64,000 nt of DNA. Source: UBA7239 sp964509075. GTDB lineage: Bacteria; Pseudomonadota; Gammaproteobacteria; Pseudomonadales; UBA7239. The stretch is taken from contig CAZDWC010000001.1 in the NCBI GenBank assembly GCA_964509075.1, forward strand, positions 62,001-126,000. The letters run 5' to 3'. This document shows, piece by piece, positions 42,987 through 51,532 of the stretch (position 1 is the first letter of the stretch; each line of letters begins with the position of its first letter). Made by a program: the position numbers and the translations under genes. Below the pieces are notes generated by a model, which worked only from the letters and a program-made list of their open reading frames with translations, was not told where the DNA came from and made no database searches.

Positions 42987-43292
42987 TCACGCGCAGCGCA
43001 AGCCTGGATTGATTCTTGTCACGGGCACCTGCGTCAATGTCGCAGGGACTGCCAGAATTCGGCCGGCAGTGCTGTGCTCCCTGCAGGCGGGAATCACGTA
43101 AAGGCTGTCATCGGCGGCCTTGGCGTGCCGGATAACGGCGCCGGTCTCGGCAAAGTGGCTGCAACCGTTGACCGGGCAGCGGAAGATGAACTGCCGCTGG
43201 TTGTTTGCGCGCCAGTAGCTGAGCAGGCTGCCGTATGCACTTTCTGCTGCCTGCGAGGGTTCAACGGTTACGACGGTGATGATTCCAGTCAT
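42987..43292 (-). CDS. small protein with a possible zinc site
   Basis: The 101-residue product has FRCPVNGCSHFAETG, then a His, then VIPACREHS. The Cys-x4-Cys ... Cys-x2-His pattern resembles degenerate HNH-like or zinc-ribbon proteins. The AAAGG six bases before the ATG supports translation. I do not recognise a family. It lies between the secreted-protein run and the FHA-AraC gene on the same strand. Confidence 0.5.
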   Translation of the reverse strand: MTGIITVVTVEPSQAAESAYGSLLSYWRANNQRQFIFRCPVNGCSHFAETGAVIRHAKAADDSLYVIPACREHSTAGRILAVPATLTQVPVTRINPGLRCA

Positions 43293-43394
43293 GCTGCACC
43301 TTTGAGGACTGTTTTCGATGGGTGCAATGTACCGACTGCAAGGCTTTGATGCTTTCCGGGTTGTTGAAATTACATGACTCCATGTTGCAGAGGG

Positions 43395-44096
43395 TCAATC
43401 TTCTTTCGATAGGTAGCGACTCGGGCTGACGGAGAAGTGTTTCTTGAAGGCGCGGCTGAAGTGGGCGGCGCTTTCGAAGCCGGAGGCATCCGAGGCCTGT
43501 TGTACGGACAAGCCTTTGTCTTTCAGCAGCTGGGCGGCGTATTCCAGACGCTTGTCGCGCAGCAGATCGGAGGGGGATTGGCCGAACTCGCTCATGATGT
43601 GCCGGTACATGGTGGTGCGTTCGACGTTGAGGCTGTCGGCCAGATCCTGCACGGTGCAGCTGCCCAGCCGGATGTTGTGGTGGATGCAGCGTTCGATCTT
43701 TTCGCGGATGGACAGGGTTTTGTCCGGCAGGCGATGCAACATGTCGGTCTGCTGGTTGCCGTCCGCCATGGTGCGCGGCTGGGTCATCTGCACCAGCCGC
43801 ACTTCCACACTGGCAAAACGCAGCCAGTCGCCGTTCTCCAGCGCGGCCTGTTCCCCGGCAAGGGGTTTGTCATTGAGAAAGGTACCGTTGCGGCTACCGA
43901 GATCGCGCAGCTGCCAGCGGCAGGCGTCCGTGTGCCACACGAGTTCGGCGTGATGGCGTGATATCACCGACAGCGCCAGATTAAGGCCGGCGTCTACGCC
44001 CCTGCCTACCAGAAACGGGCTGGTGTTCAGCGGGATGAACTGCAGGTAGTGCTCCAGGTACCAGTTGTCGCGCGGTGAGGGCAGCATGGCAGACAC
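43395..44096 (-). CDS. FHA-AraC fusion transcriptional regulator
   Basis: The 233-residue protein joins an N-terminal FHA domain (about 15-105: FLVGRGVDAGLN, ISRHHAELVW, DLGSRNGTFLND) to a C-terminal AraC-type double HTH (about 128-230: GSCTVQDLADSLNVERTTMYR, GLSVQQASDASGFESAAHFSRAFKK). FHA domains bind phosphothreonine, so DNA binding may be controlled by a Ser/Thr kinase; one is encoded 4 kb away. It uses a GTG at 44096 or an ATG at 44087; neither has a strong ribosome site. It is upstream of, and probably controls, the secreted-protein run. Confidence 0.88.
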   Translation of the reverse strand: MSAMLPSPRDNWYLEHYLQFIPLNTSPFLVGRGVDAGLNLALSVISRHHAELVWHTDACRWQLRDLGSRNGTFLNDKPLAGEQAALENGDWLRFASVEVRLVQMTQPRTMADGNQQTDMLHRLPDKTLSIREKIERCIHHNIRLGSCTVQDLADSLNVERTTMYRHIMSEFGQSPSDLLRDKRLEYAAQLLKDKGLSVQQASDASGFESAAHFSRAFKKHFSVSPSRYLSKED

Positions 44097-44141
44097 AAGG
44101 TGGGATGATCCATGAGGGTCGGGAGTATCGCAAAGGCAGTA

Positions 44142-44822
44142 CTACAACTGCAATGATGCCGCGCAAGCCTTGTCGGCGCGGTAAACCCGCACCTGCCGGA
44201 ATTCCGCGTGCTCATCGAGATCCGGCAGCGTGCTGGAAGGCCATTGACCCAACAGTTGGTACTGGGCATCCGGCATCTGGCGCAGGCGTGAATCGGCGAG
44301 CAGCACGGATGGTGCGTGTTGCAGGAACAGCGGCAGCAGTGGCAGGTTGTCGCGGTCATACAGCACATCGGCCACGGTCAGCACATCCACGGATTCGGGG
44401 ATTTCATCCAACGCAGCAATCGCCGTCATCTCAACACCATTCAGTGCAGCATTGAGTGTGCAGGCGCGACGCGAATCGTCGTCGATGTCGCAGGCGTAGA
44501 CTTTTCTTGCGCCGGCCAACGCGCAGGCGATGGCGACAACGCCGGAGCCGGCGCCGAAATCGGCTACGGTTTTGCCGCGCACGGTTTCGGGATTGTCGAG
44601 AATGTAACGTGCGAGGATTTGTCCGCTGGCCCAGCAGAAAATCCAGTAGCAGGGCATGTGCATCGCCGCTTCAAATTCATCGGCTTCCAGTGCGGCGCTG
44701 GAGAAATCGGCATTGAGTAGATACAGCGACAGTTCCGGGCATTGCGGCAGTGTCATAGCCTCCAGCCGCGCCGAGCGCAACGCGAGTTGCACGCGGCTTT
44801 GCAAATATTGGAAATGATCCAC
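44142..44822 (-). CDS. class I SAM-dependent methyltransferase (ETFB-KMT-like)
   Basis: The 226-residue protein has a Rossmann SAM domain: VADFGAGSGVVAIACALAGA (motif I), VYACDIDDDSRRACTLNA (motif II), VLTVADVLYDRDNLP (motif IV). It resembles METTL20/ETFB lysine methyltransferases, often annotated as PrmA-like; the target is unproven. It lies 17 bases after gmk on the same strand and 45 bases before the FHA-AraC gene. Confidence 0.8.
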   Translation of the reverse strand: MDHFQYLQSRVQLALRSARLEAMTLPQCPELSLYLLNADFSSAALEADEFEAAMHMPCYWIFCWASGQILARYILDNPETVRGKTVADFGAGSGVVAIACALAGARKVYACDIDDDSRRACTLNAALNGVEMTAIAALDEIPESVDVLTVADVLYDRDNLPLLPLFLQHAPSVLLADSRLRQMPDAQYQLLGQWPSSTLPDLDEHAEFRQVRVYRADKACAASLQL

Positions 44823-44838
44823 GCGCAGTTGGATACGA

Positions 44839-45456
44839 TCAGTTAAGCAAGCTGTTCAGCAAACTGTCCAGCGTGTTGAGTTGTTCGGCCAGGCGCAGCG
44901 GTTGTGCGCGCACAATGGCCAGCAGATCCGCGAGTGCGTGGTCGAAATTGTCGTTGACGACCAGATAGTCAGCTTCGGCGTAATGGGCAATTTCGCTGCG
45001 GGCTTGCGCCATGCGCTTTTCGATCACGGCGGCATCATCCTGGCCGCGACCGTTGAGGCGTTCAAGCAGAGCTTGCAGTGACGGCGGCAGAATGAAAATG
45101 CCGATGCTGTCCGGCATCAGGCGGCGAATTTGTTGCGCGCCTTGCCAGTCAATTTCGAGAATGACATCGGTGCCGGCGGCGAGCATGTCTTCCACCCATT
45201 TCTGTGAGGTGCCGTAGAAATTGCCGAAGACTTCTGCCTGTTCCAGAAATTCACCGCGCGCAAGCATGGCTTCAAATGCCGTGCGATCTACAAAGTGATA
45301 ATTCACACCGTTGACTTCGCCCGGGCGCTGCGCGCGCGTGGTGTGCGAAACGGAAACGCGCAAATTGCTGCTCTGCTCCAGCAGGGCTTTCACCAGACTG
45401 GTCTTGCCGGCGCCGGAGGGGGCGGAGATGGTGTAGAGAATGCCGCGACGTTTCAT
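44839..45456 (-). CDS. gmk: guanylate kinase
   Basis: The 205-residue enzyme converts GMP to GDP. It has SAPSGAGKTSLVKALL (P-loop), SVSHTTRAQRPGEVNGVNYHF cut as SHTTRAQRPGE (GMP binding), VILEIDWQGAQQIR, and IFILPPSLQALLERL. The length is normal. In many relatives gmk precedes rpoZ-spoT; here those are missing and panB is upstream, which is an unusual neighbourhood. Confidence 0.97.
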   Translation of the reverse strand: MKRRGILYTISAPSGAGKTSLVKALLEQSSNLRVSVSHTTRAQRPGEVNGVNYHFVDRTAFEAMLARGEFLEQAEVFGNFYGTSQKWVEDMLAAGTDVILEIDWQGAQQIRRLMPDSIGIFILPPSLQALLERLNGRGQDDAAVIEKRMAQARSEIAHYAEADYLVVNDNFDHALADLLAIVRAQPLRLAEQLNTLDSLLNSLLN

Positions 45457-45506
45457 GCTGTGTTCCGTTGAAGATGTTTTGTTAATACAAGTGCTGTTGG
45501 AAAATG

Positions 45507-46301
45507 TTATTTGAAGCTGTGCTCTTCACCGGGAAAGCTGCCGGCTTTGACTTCCGCGACATAGGCGCGCAAGGCAGCAGGAATGTCTTCCTGTCCGAGC
45601 AGGAAATTCTTGGTGAACTTCGGGGCGCGGCTGGGGGTGAGGCCGAGCATGTCGTACAACACCAGCACTTGCGCGTCGGTATACGGGCCGGCGCCGATGC
45701 CGATAACCGGAATGGTCAGTGCACGCGTGATTTCCGTTGCCAGCGGCGTGGGTACACATTCCAGTACCAGTAAATCCGCACCGGCCTGTTCCAGTGTGCG
45801 TGCATCGCTGAGAATTTGCTGCGCGTGATCGGCATCGCGGCCCTGCACTTTGTAGCCGCCGAATTTATTCACGGATTGCGGTGTCAGGCCGAGGTGCGCA
45901 CAGGCCGGAATGCCACGCTGTGACATTTTGTGAAAAGTTTCTGCCAGCCATTCGCCGCCTTCAAGTTTCACCATGTGTGCACCGGCTTGCATCAACTCGG
46001 CGGCATTGCTCAGCGCGGTTTCGCTGTCGCCGTAACTCATGAAGGGCATGTCGGCGATGATCAGCGAGCGTTTGGCGCCGCGTTTGACGGCGGCGGTGTG
46101 ATAGGCGATCTGTTCAACGGTGACAGGGATCGTGGTGTCGTGACCTTGCACCACCATGCCCAGCGAATCGCCGACCAGAATCACTTCCACTTGCGCTTCG
46201 CTGATGAAGTGCGCGAAGGTGGCGTCGTAGGCGGCGAGCACGGCAAATTTTTCGCCGTCTTGCTTCATGGTCTGCAAGGTATTGATGGTGATGGTGCGCA
46301 T
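45507..46301 (-). CDS. panB: 3-methyl-2-oxobutanoate hydroxymethyltransferase
   Basis: The 264-residue enzyme makes ketopantoate from 2-oxoisovalerate and 5,10-methylene-tetrahydrofolate, the first pantothenate step. It has VGDSLGMVVQGHDTTIPV, IIADMPFMSYG, GIPACAHLGLTPQSVNKFGG and VIGIGAGPYTDAQVLVLYD. It follows the deoxynucleoside kinase gene by 32 bases. panC, usually right after panB, is not in the window. Confidence 0.97.
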   Translation of the reverse strand: MRTITINTLQTMKQDGEKFAVLAAYDATFAHFISEAQVEVILVGDSLGMVVQGHDTTIPVTVEQIAYHTAAVKRGAKRSLIIADMPFMSYGDSETALSNAAELMQAGAHMVKLEGGEWLAETFHKMSQRGIPACAHLGLTPQSVNKFGGYKVQGRDADHAQQILSDARTLEQAGADLLVLECVPTPLATEITRALTIPVIGIGAGPYTDAQVLVLYDMLGLTPSRAPKFTKNFLLGQEDIPAALRAYVAEVKAGSFPGEEHSFK

Positions 46302-46333
46302 CGCGTATCGCCTGCAATCGGAATGTGGACGGG

Positions 46334-47017
46334 TCAGAGCGTGGAGGGATTGTAGTAATGGCGACCGTTGCGGATCGTCAGCAAATATTCCACCAGTTGT
46401 TTGTAATGCTGCGGGTTGTTGGCGAGATCAATTTCGGCAGCGTTGACGATCAACAGCGGCGTGTCGCTGTAGTAATGAAACAGCTGCGTGTAGGCTTCGT
46501 TCAGCTGCTGCAGGTAATCGACATCAATGCGCTGTTCGGCGGCGATGCCGCGCTGGCGCACGCGCTTGAGCAGGATGTCCACCGGCGCTTGCAGGTACAC
46601 CACCAGATCCGGTTTCGGCGCGTCGATGATCAGCTGGTCGTAAACTTTTTTGTACAGGTTGAACTCGTCGTCATCCAGCGTCACGCGCGCAAACAACGGA
46701 TCCTTGTTGATAAGAAAATCGGCAATGCGCAACGGTGAAAACAGATCGGCCTGACGCAGTTCCTGGAATTGCTTGCTGCGCTGGAACAGAAAGTAAAGTT
46801 GTGTCGGCAGCGCGTTGCGCTTGCGATCCTGATAGAAGCGTTCCAGAAACGGATTTTCCTCGGCGGCTTCCAGCAGCGTCTGGTAACTGAAGGTGCTGGC
46901 CAGGCGTTTGGCCAGGGTGGTCTTGCCGACGCCGATATTGCCTTCCACGGCAATGAAGCGGGGCAGGGTGCGGCCTTCGAAGTCGAAATGCAGGCTGTCG
47001 AACGGGTCGTCGGTCAT
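46334..47017 (-). CDS. deoxynucleoside kinase
   Basis: The 227-residue protein has the dNK fold: P-loop RFIAVEGNIGVGKTTLAKRLA, the ENPFLERFYQD segment, and the VYLQAPVDILLKRVRQRG lid region. It salvages deoxynucleosides by 5'-phosphorylation; substrate preference is not visible. The start at 47017 overlaps the folK stop (ATGA); the longer frame to 47053 is inside folK. In the window it is inserted between folK and panB. Confidence 0.9.
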   Translation of the reverse strand: MTDDPFDSLHFDFEGRTLPRFIAVEGNIGVGKTTLAKRLASTFSYQTLLEAAEENPFLERFYQDRKRNALPTQLYFLFQRSKQFQELRQADLFSPLRIADFLINKDPLFARVTLDDDEFNLYKKVYDQLIIDAPKPDLVVYLQAPVDILLKRVRQRGIAAEQRIDVDYLQQLNEAYTQLFHYYSDTPLLIVNAAEIDLANNPQHYKQLVEYLLTIRNGRHYYNPSTL

Positions 47018-47538
47018 GCGTTGTCCGTGTTGGGGTCGCGGGCGAGTGGCCACAGACCCTCCGTACTTATGTCGCGCAATAATGACGCAAGCGGGCTGCC
47101 GTTGGGAAGCACAAGATGCGGCGCGATGTCGGCCAATGGCACCAGTACGAAGCTGCGCTCGTGCAAGCGCGGGTGCGGCACGCTCAGGCGCGCATCCTCG
47201 ATGATCTGCTGCCCGTAGAGCAGCAGATCCAGATCCAGTGTGCGAGCGCCCCAGTGTTCGCGGCGCTCGCGTCCCTGTGCCTGTTCGATACTTTGCAGTG
47301 CGCCAAGCAGGGCGTGAGGTGCCAGCGTGGTTTCCAGGCAGGCGACGCCATTGATGTAGTCGGGTTGATTCGCGGGGCCACCCACCGGGCTGCTGCGGTA
47401 CCAGGGCGATACGGTCTGCACGGTGGTTTCAGGAATGGCGGAGAGCGCTTTTACGGCCTGCTGCACTTGTGCCTGCGGGTCGGTGAGATTGCTGCCGATG
47501 CCGATATAGGCGGTGACTGCTGCGTTCACGCGGGGCAA
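47014..47538 (-). CDS. folK: 7,8-dihydro-6-hydroxymethylpterin pyrophosphokinase
   Basis: The 174-residue enzyme has the folate-pathway HPPK motifs: AYIGIGSNLTDPQ, SPWYRSSPVGGPANQPDY, the signature ARTLDLDLLLYGQ, and VPHPRLHERSFVLVPLADIAP. The frame begins with a TTG at 47538, directly after the pcnB stop; a GTG at 47529 is the alternative and is nearer the family start. It is between pcnB and the deoxynucleoside kinase gene, with which it overlaps. Confidence 0.95.
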   Translation of the reverse strand: MPRVNAAVTAYIGIGSNLTDPQAQVQQAVKALSAIPETTVQTVSPWYRSSPVGGPANQPDYINGVACLETTLAPHALLGALQSIEQAQGRERREHWGARTLDLDLLLYGQQIIEDARLSVPHPRLHERSFVLVPLADIAPHLVLPNGSPLASLLRDISTEGLWPLARDPNTDNA

Positions 47539-48918
47539 TCAGTCTGCCGCTGCGGGTTTGCGGCGGTTACGGCCGCCGCGTCGGCGGCGCTTGTTGCCGG
47601 CACCGCCTTCCTGCGGGCTGCTCGCCTCTTTCTGCATGTTCAGGCGCTGCTCCGGGTCGGCATCCTGGAAGTCGGTCCACCACTGGCCGAGGCCGTGCAT
47701 CTCTTCGCCGGCCTGCTCGCGCAGCAGGAGAAAATCATACGCGGCACGGAAGCGCGGGTGTTCGAGCAGGCGCTCGGCACGACCGCCGCTGCGGCGGCTG
47801 AGTTGCCACTGCAATTCCCAGATCTCCTGCATCGGCAGCGTGAAGCGTTTGGGAATGCCGATACGCTTGATCTGTTCGCTGATGACTTTCTGTGCGGCTT
47901 TCTGCAGAGCCTGATACGGAGGCAAGCCTTCATGCTGCACATGTTGCTGCTGTTGTTGCAGGGCTGGCCAGAGGATGGCGGCGCAGAGGAAGGCTGGCGT
48001 GACGCGCAGATCCTTGCGAATGCGCTCGTCGGTATTGGCCAGTGCCTGGCGTATCAGGCGGTCGGAATAATTGCCGGGTTCCAGCAGGCGCGCCGGGCCG
48101 GGAAACAGTGTCTGGAACAGCTTGTGCTGTGCCATCAGTTCGAAGGTTTTTACGGCGCTGCCAGCCATGAACAGCTTCACCATCTCGTCGAACAGACGGG
48201 CGTTGGAAATGTCGTTCAATAGTGGCGCGAGGCGAGCGATGGGCGCGGCGGTGTTCTTTTCCAGCGTGAAATCGAGCTTGGCGGCGAGACGCACCGCGCG
48301 CAGCATGCGCACCGGGTCTTCGCGGTAGCGTGTTTCCGGGTCGCCGATGATATGGATCAGGCGCTTGTCGATATCGCGCATGCCGCTGCAGAAGTCGCGC
48401 ACCTGGCGATCGACGCCGTAGTACAGCGCATTGACGGTGAAATCGCGGCGGATGGCATCTTCTTCGATGCTGCCGTAGACGTTGTCGCGCAGCAGCAGGC
48501 CGCTGTCATGCACTTCGCCCTGGGAATCGTCTTCGGCATTGCTATGGTGGCCGCGGAAGGTGGTGACCTCGATCATGTCGCGGCCGAACATCACGTGCAC
48601 GATGCGGAAGCGGCGGCCGATGATACGCGAGTGGCGGAACACCTGCCGTACCTGTTCCGGGGTGGCATTGGTGGCGACATCGAAGTCTTTCGGGCGCAGG
48701 CCCAGCAGCAGGTCGCGCACGCCGCCGCCGACGATGTGGGCGTCAAAGCCTGCTTCCTGCAGGCGCTCGATGACGCGCAGCGCATTGTTGCTGATCTTGT
48801 GTTCAGGAATGCCGTGCTGTGCTGGCGCGATGATGTCGGCTTGCGGCACTGCACCTTTCTTGCCGGCTTTGGGCTTGCCGGCAACCTTGGAGACGCGTTT
48901 CTTGATCCAGTCGAGCAT
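47539..48918 (-). CDS. pcnB: poly(A) polymerase I
   Basis: The 459-residue enzyme adds poly(A) tails that mark RNA for decay. It has the nucleotidyltransferase head AHIVGGGVRDLLLGLRPKDF with the DFDVATNA catalytic aspartates, the RRFRIVHVMFG and RRDFTVNALYY motifs, and a C-terminal Arg/Lys-rich tail (GNKRRRRGGRNRRK) for RNA binding. The ATG at 48918 (MLDWIKKR) is the usual family start; the frame to 48993 lacks similarity. The pcnB-folK order is typical of gammaproteobacteria. Confidence 0.96.
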   Translation of the reverse strand: MLDWIKKRVSKVAGKPKAGKKGAVPQADIIAPAQHGIPEHKISNNALRVIERLQEAGFDAHIVGGGVRDLLLGLRPKDFDVATNATPEQVRQVFRHSRIIGRRFRIVHVMFGRDMIEVTTFRGHHSNAEDDSQGEVHDSGLLLRDNVYGSIEEDAIRRDFTVNALYYGVDRQVRDFCSGMRDIDKRLIHIIGDPETRYREDPVRMLRAVRLAAKLDFTLEKNTAAPIARLAPLLNDISNARLFDEMVKLFMAGSAVKTFELMAQHKLFQTLFPGPARLLEPGNYSDRLIRQALANTDERIRKDLRVTPAFLCAAILWPALQQQQQHVQHEGLPPYQALQKAAQKVISEQIKRIGIPKRFTLPMQEIWELQWQLSRRSGGRAERLLEHPRFRAAYDFLLLREQAGEEMHGLGQWWTDFQDADPEQRLNMQKEASSPQEGGAGNKRRRRGGRNRRKPAAAD

Positions 48919-49040
48919 GCTTGTGATACGGCAAATGGTGGGTTGCAAAGCGCGGCAGTGTAGCACAGCCGCCTGTCTGCATATGGCGTGCAACCAGGCT
49001 TGGCGCTATGCTCGGCGCCGGTCCGGCTGCGGTGATCCAC

Positions 49041-50114
49041 ATGAAGAATGCCCTGTTTTCTGCTGTGCTGGCACTGTTGGTGGCAGCTGTTTGCCTGGGC
49101 GTGATGGAATTTGGTTTGCGTCACTTTTACTTCACGCAGTGGCAGGAGCAGAACATCGTCGGCAATCCGGATCACCGCATGACGCTGCGCTATCACAACA
49201 ATATCAACAGCGATGGTATCCGCGCCAAGAAAGAGGCGTCAGCTTATCGTGCGGATGATTTCAATATCATTTTTCTTGGCGATTCGTTTACCTATGGCTG
49301 GCGCGTGATGGCGGGCAAGACCTTGCCCGCACAACTGGAGAAACTCGCGCACCAGCAGGGTTACAGCAGTGTGCAGTCTGTCAACTTTGGCTGGGTGTCG
49401 TCCTCGCCATTTCTGTCCCATCGCCTGCTGCGTGACATCGGAGCCAAGTACCATCCCAAGCTGGTGGTGTTAATGGTGGACATGACAGACTTTGCGGATG
49501 ACATGCTCTACGAAAACATAGTCGAAAAACGGCACGGATTTATTGTCGGCCAGTATGTGCCTGCCATCACCTTGCTGATCAGCCAGCTCAACCAGCGCTT
49601 CTGGCAGTCGGAATTTTTGTCGCAAACCTTGTTCGGCGTGCCGGCGCGACATTTCTTTATCGTCAACAAGCCGTTGTCCCAAACCCGTCCGGCTTTTGAC
49701 AATCTGATGCGCAATGTCGATGCCATCAACAGCTACTGCCGCGATACGCTGGGTGTGCCGTTCGTGATGATGGTGATGCCGCGTTATTTCCAGTACGACC
49801 CGCGTCTGTCGCCAGCCAACTGGGAGAAGTACCAGTACGATATATCCGGGCCGTATTTGCAGGAGCCCTTTCGTTATTTTGATGAAATTGCAGGGAAAAA
49901 ACCTTATCCGGTTATTTCACTGCTGCCGGATTTCCAGCACATACCGGTGTTTCCCAGTACCTTTGATGATGATCCTCACCTGAACGAAGCAGGCAACCAT
50001 TTTGCGGCTGCTGCGGTATGGAAACATTTGCAGCAGCAGTCCGGCATCGCGTGGCCGCAGCCTGCTGCGGCATCGGCAGCAGAACTCGCGGCGGAAATGG
50101 AGGAGCGCGATTGA
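49041..50114 (+). CDS. SGNH-hydrolase-like protein, membrane-anchored
   Basis: The 357-residue protein starts with a signal anchor (ALFSAVLALLVAAVCLGVMEFG). An SGNH-type alpha/beta fold follows: the block I nucleophile in IIFLGDSFTYGW, block III Asn region FGWVSSSPF, and the C-terminal DPHLNEAGNHFA with Asp and His of the catalytic pair. Similar proteins add or remove acyl groups on cell-surface polysaccharides (AlgX/AlgJ-like). No polysaccharide genes adjoin it. The start at 49041 is chosen; the frame to 49008 lacks a signal-like start. Confidence 0.8.
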   Translation: MKNALFSAVLALLVAAVCLGVMEFGLRHFYFTQWQEQNIVGNPDHRMTLRYHNNINSDGIRAKKEASAYRADDFNIIFLGDSFTYGWRVMAGKTLPAQLEKLAHQQGYSSVQSVNFGWVSSSPFLSHRLLRDIGAKYHPKLVVLMVDMTDFADDMLYENIVEKRHGFIVGQYVPAITLLISQLNQRFWQSEFLSQTLFGVPARHFFIVNKPLSQTRPAFDNLMRNVDAINSYCRDTLGVPFVMMVMPRYFQYDPRLSPANWEKYQYDISGPYLQEPFRYFDEIAGKKPYPVISLLPDFQHIPVFPSTFDDDPHLNEAGNHFAAAAVWKHLQQQSGIAWPQPAAASAAELAAEMEERD

Positions 50115-50228
50115 TTGCGATCCATCAAGCAAAAACACTGGCAGTATGCTAGCCTCTCGGCGTTCTCAAGGGCGAAAATTTTTTCTGTCCTGAGCGTTAT
50201 CCGATTTCAACCTGTAAAGGAGACTCCG

Positions 50229-50468
50229 ATGAAAGCCCATCTGTTGAAAGCATCATTGATCGTTGCGTCCATCGCTCTGGTTGCCGGCTGTGCCAGCAAC
50301 TCCGATCTCGCGGCGGTGCGCGAGCAGGCTGCCCAGGCCCAACGCACGGCTGATGAAGCCAAAGCACAAGCAGCGGCTGCGCAGCAAGCGGCGGAAGAAG
50401 CCAAGCAGTCTGCCAATGACGCGAACACCAAGATCGACCGTTCGTTCAAGAAAGCGATGTACAAATAA
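50229..50468 (+). CDS. Lpp/OprI-type outer-membrane lipoprotein
   Basis: The 79-residue protein has a signal with the lipobox VAGC (lipidated Cys at residue 20). One long heptad-rich helix follows (Ala-rich, DLAAVREQAAQAQRTADEAK), and the last residues are KAMYK with C-terminal Lys. In Braun lipoprotein the final Lys is attached to peptidoglycan by L,D-transpeptidases, two of which are encoded next to it. The start at 50229 follows AAAGGAGA. A strong terminator follows after 22 bases. Confidence 0.92.
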   Translation: MKAHLLKASLIVASIALVAGCASNSDLAAVREQAAQAQRTADEAKAQAAAAQQAAEEAKQSANDANTKIDRSFKKAMYK

Positions 50469-50490
50469 TCGCTGAATTTCTTGGTATGGA

Positions 50491-50527
50491 AAAAGGGGTC
50501 TGACCCATTGGGTCAGACCCCTTTTTT
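50491..50527. terminator. bidirectional terminator made from a GGGGTCTGACCC palindrome
   Basis: AAAAAGGGGTCTGACCCA pairs with TGGGTCAGACCCCTTTTT, with runs of A and T on the two sides, so it can end both the lipoprotein (+) and the transpeptidase (-) transcripts. GGGGTCTGACCC-type palindromes are also seen as scattered REP-like repeats in many proteobacteria, so it may be a captured repeat. Confidence 0.88.
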
Positions 50528-50551
50528 CTTTTTATTTTATTCTATTGCGCT

Positions 50552-51532
50552 TTATTGCAGCGGCGTCAGCTGCGGACCAATCGCAACCGGTTGCCCTGTG
50601 GTTTCGATCTGCAGTACATCTACCCTGTGCCAGTCCACCGGGTAGTCCGGGTACTGCGCAATGGCTGAGCGAATCATGGCCGGCAGTATGCTGCGGTCAC
50701 TGGCAACGCTGTCGGGCGTGCCTTCCAGCCATGGGTGCACTTCGGCGTACAACACGCCGTCTAACCAGCCGACTTTGTACGGCTGGTTGACGATGCGCAC
50801 CGGCGTGCCCACTTCCACCATTTCATACATGTGCGCAATGTCTTCGGGGTACATGCGGATACAGCCATGCGTGACCTGCATGCCAATGCCGTACTCCTTG
50901 TTGGTGCCGTGAATCAGGTATGACGGCGTGGACAGATACAGCGCGTACTGCCCCAGCGGGTTGTCAGGCCCGGGGCCGACCACTTCCGGCAGCACGTCAC
51001 CTTCGGCAGCGTGCTCGGCGCGCAGGGCTTCCGGCGGGTACCAGGTGGGGTCGGCGACTTTCCGGGTCACGCTGGCGGTGACCAGCGGGGTATTCCAGTC
51101 GCGTCGGCCGATGCTGACCGGGTGCATCTCCACCTGCGTTGCCGGCAGTGAGGCAACAGTCTGTGTGATAGTTTTTTTGCCTTTGCGGATTTTCTTCGGC
51201 GGCTGCCAGGTGTCCGGGTAGTAGTACATGCGCTTTTCGGCGACATTGATGACGATACCTTCGCGCGGCGCATCTGGCAGCAGGTGGCGTTGCGGTAGCA
51301 ACACGGGCGTGCCTTCACGCGGCAGCCAGGTATCGACAGCCGGGTTGGCGTTGACGATGTCGTCGAAGCCGAGGTCGTGGCGGCGGGCGATGTCCACCAG
51401 CGTATCCTCCTCATGTGCCAACACCATCTGTTCTTCACCGACCAGTGCATCGCCATTGGCGGGCAGCGGAAAAGGATTGGCGTAGACAACGGCAGGCAAC
51501 AGCGCCATCAACAGCAGAGCATGTTTTTTCAT
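50552..51532 (-). CDS. L,D-transpeptidase with LysM domain (ErfK/YbiS type)
   Basis: The 326-residue protein has a signal peptide (HALLLMALLPAVVYA), a LysM-like N-terminal segment (DTLVDIARRHDLGFDDIVNANP), and a YkuD catalytic domain with IHGTNKEYGIGMQVTHGCIRMYPED cut as VTHGCIRMYPED, containing the catalytic Cys and His. Such enzymes link Braun-type lipoprotein to meso-diaminopimelate or form 3-3 crosslinks. It is next to the Lpp-like gene and overlaps the second transpeptidase gene by 4 bases. The longer frame to 51610 is not used. Confidence 0.93.
   Translation of the reverse strand: MKKHALLLMALLPAVVYANPFPLPANGDALVGEEQMVLAHEEDTLVDIARRHDLGFDDIVNANPAVDTWLPREGTPVLLPQRHLLPDAPREGIVINVAEKRMYYYPDTWQPPKKIRKGKKTITQTVASLPATQVEMHPVSIGRRDWNTPLVTASVTRKVADPTWYPPEALRAEHAAEGDVLPEVVGPGPDNPLGQYALYLSTPSYLIHGTNKEYGIGMQVTHGCIRMYPEDIAHMYEMVEVGTPVRIVNQPYKVGWLDGVLYAEVHPWLEGTPDSVASDRSILPAMIRSAIAQYPDYPVDWHRVDVLQIETTGQPVAIGPQLTPLQ

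Noticed and set aside
47116..48222. Plus-strand ORF of 368 codons opposite folK and pcnB
   Set aside because: Both minus-strand genes show family motifs throughout; the plus frame does not.
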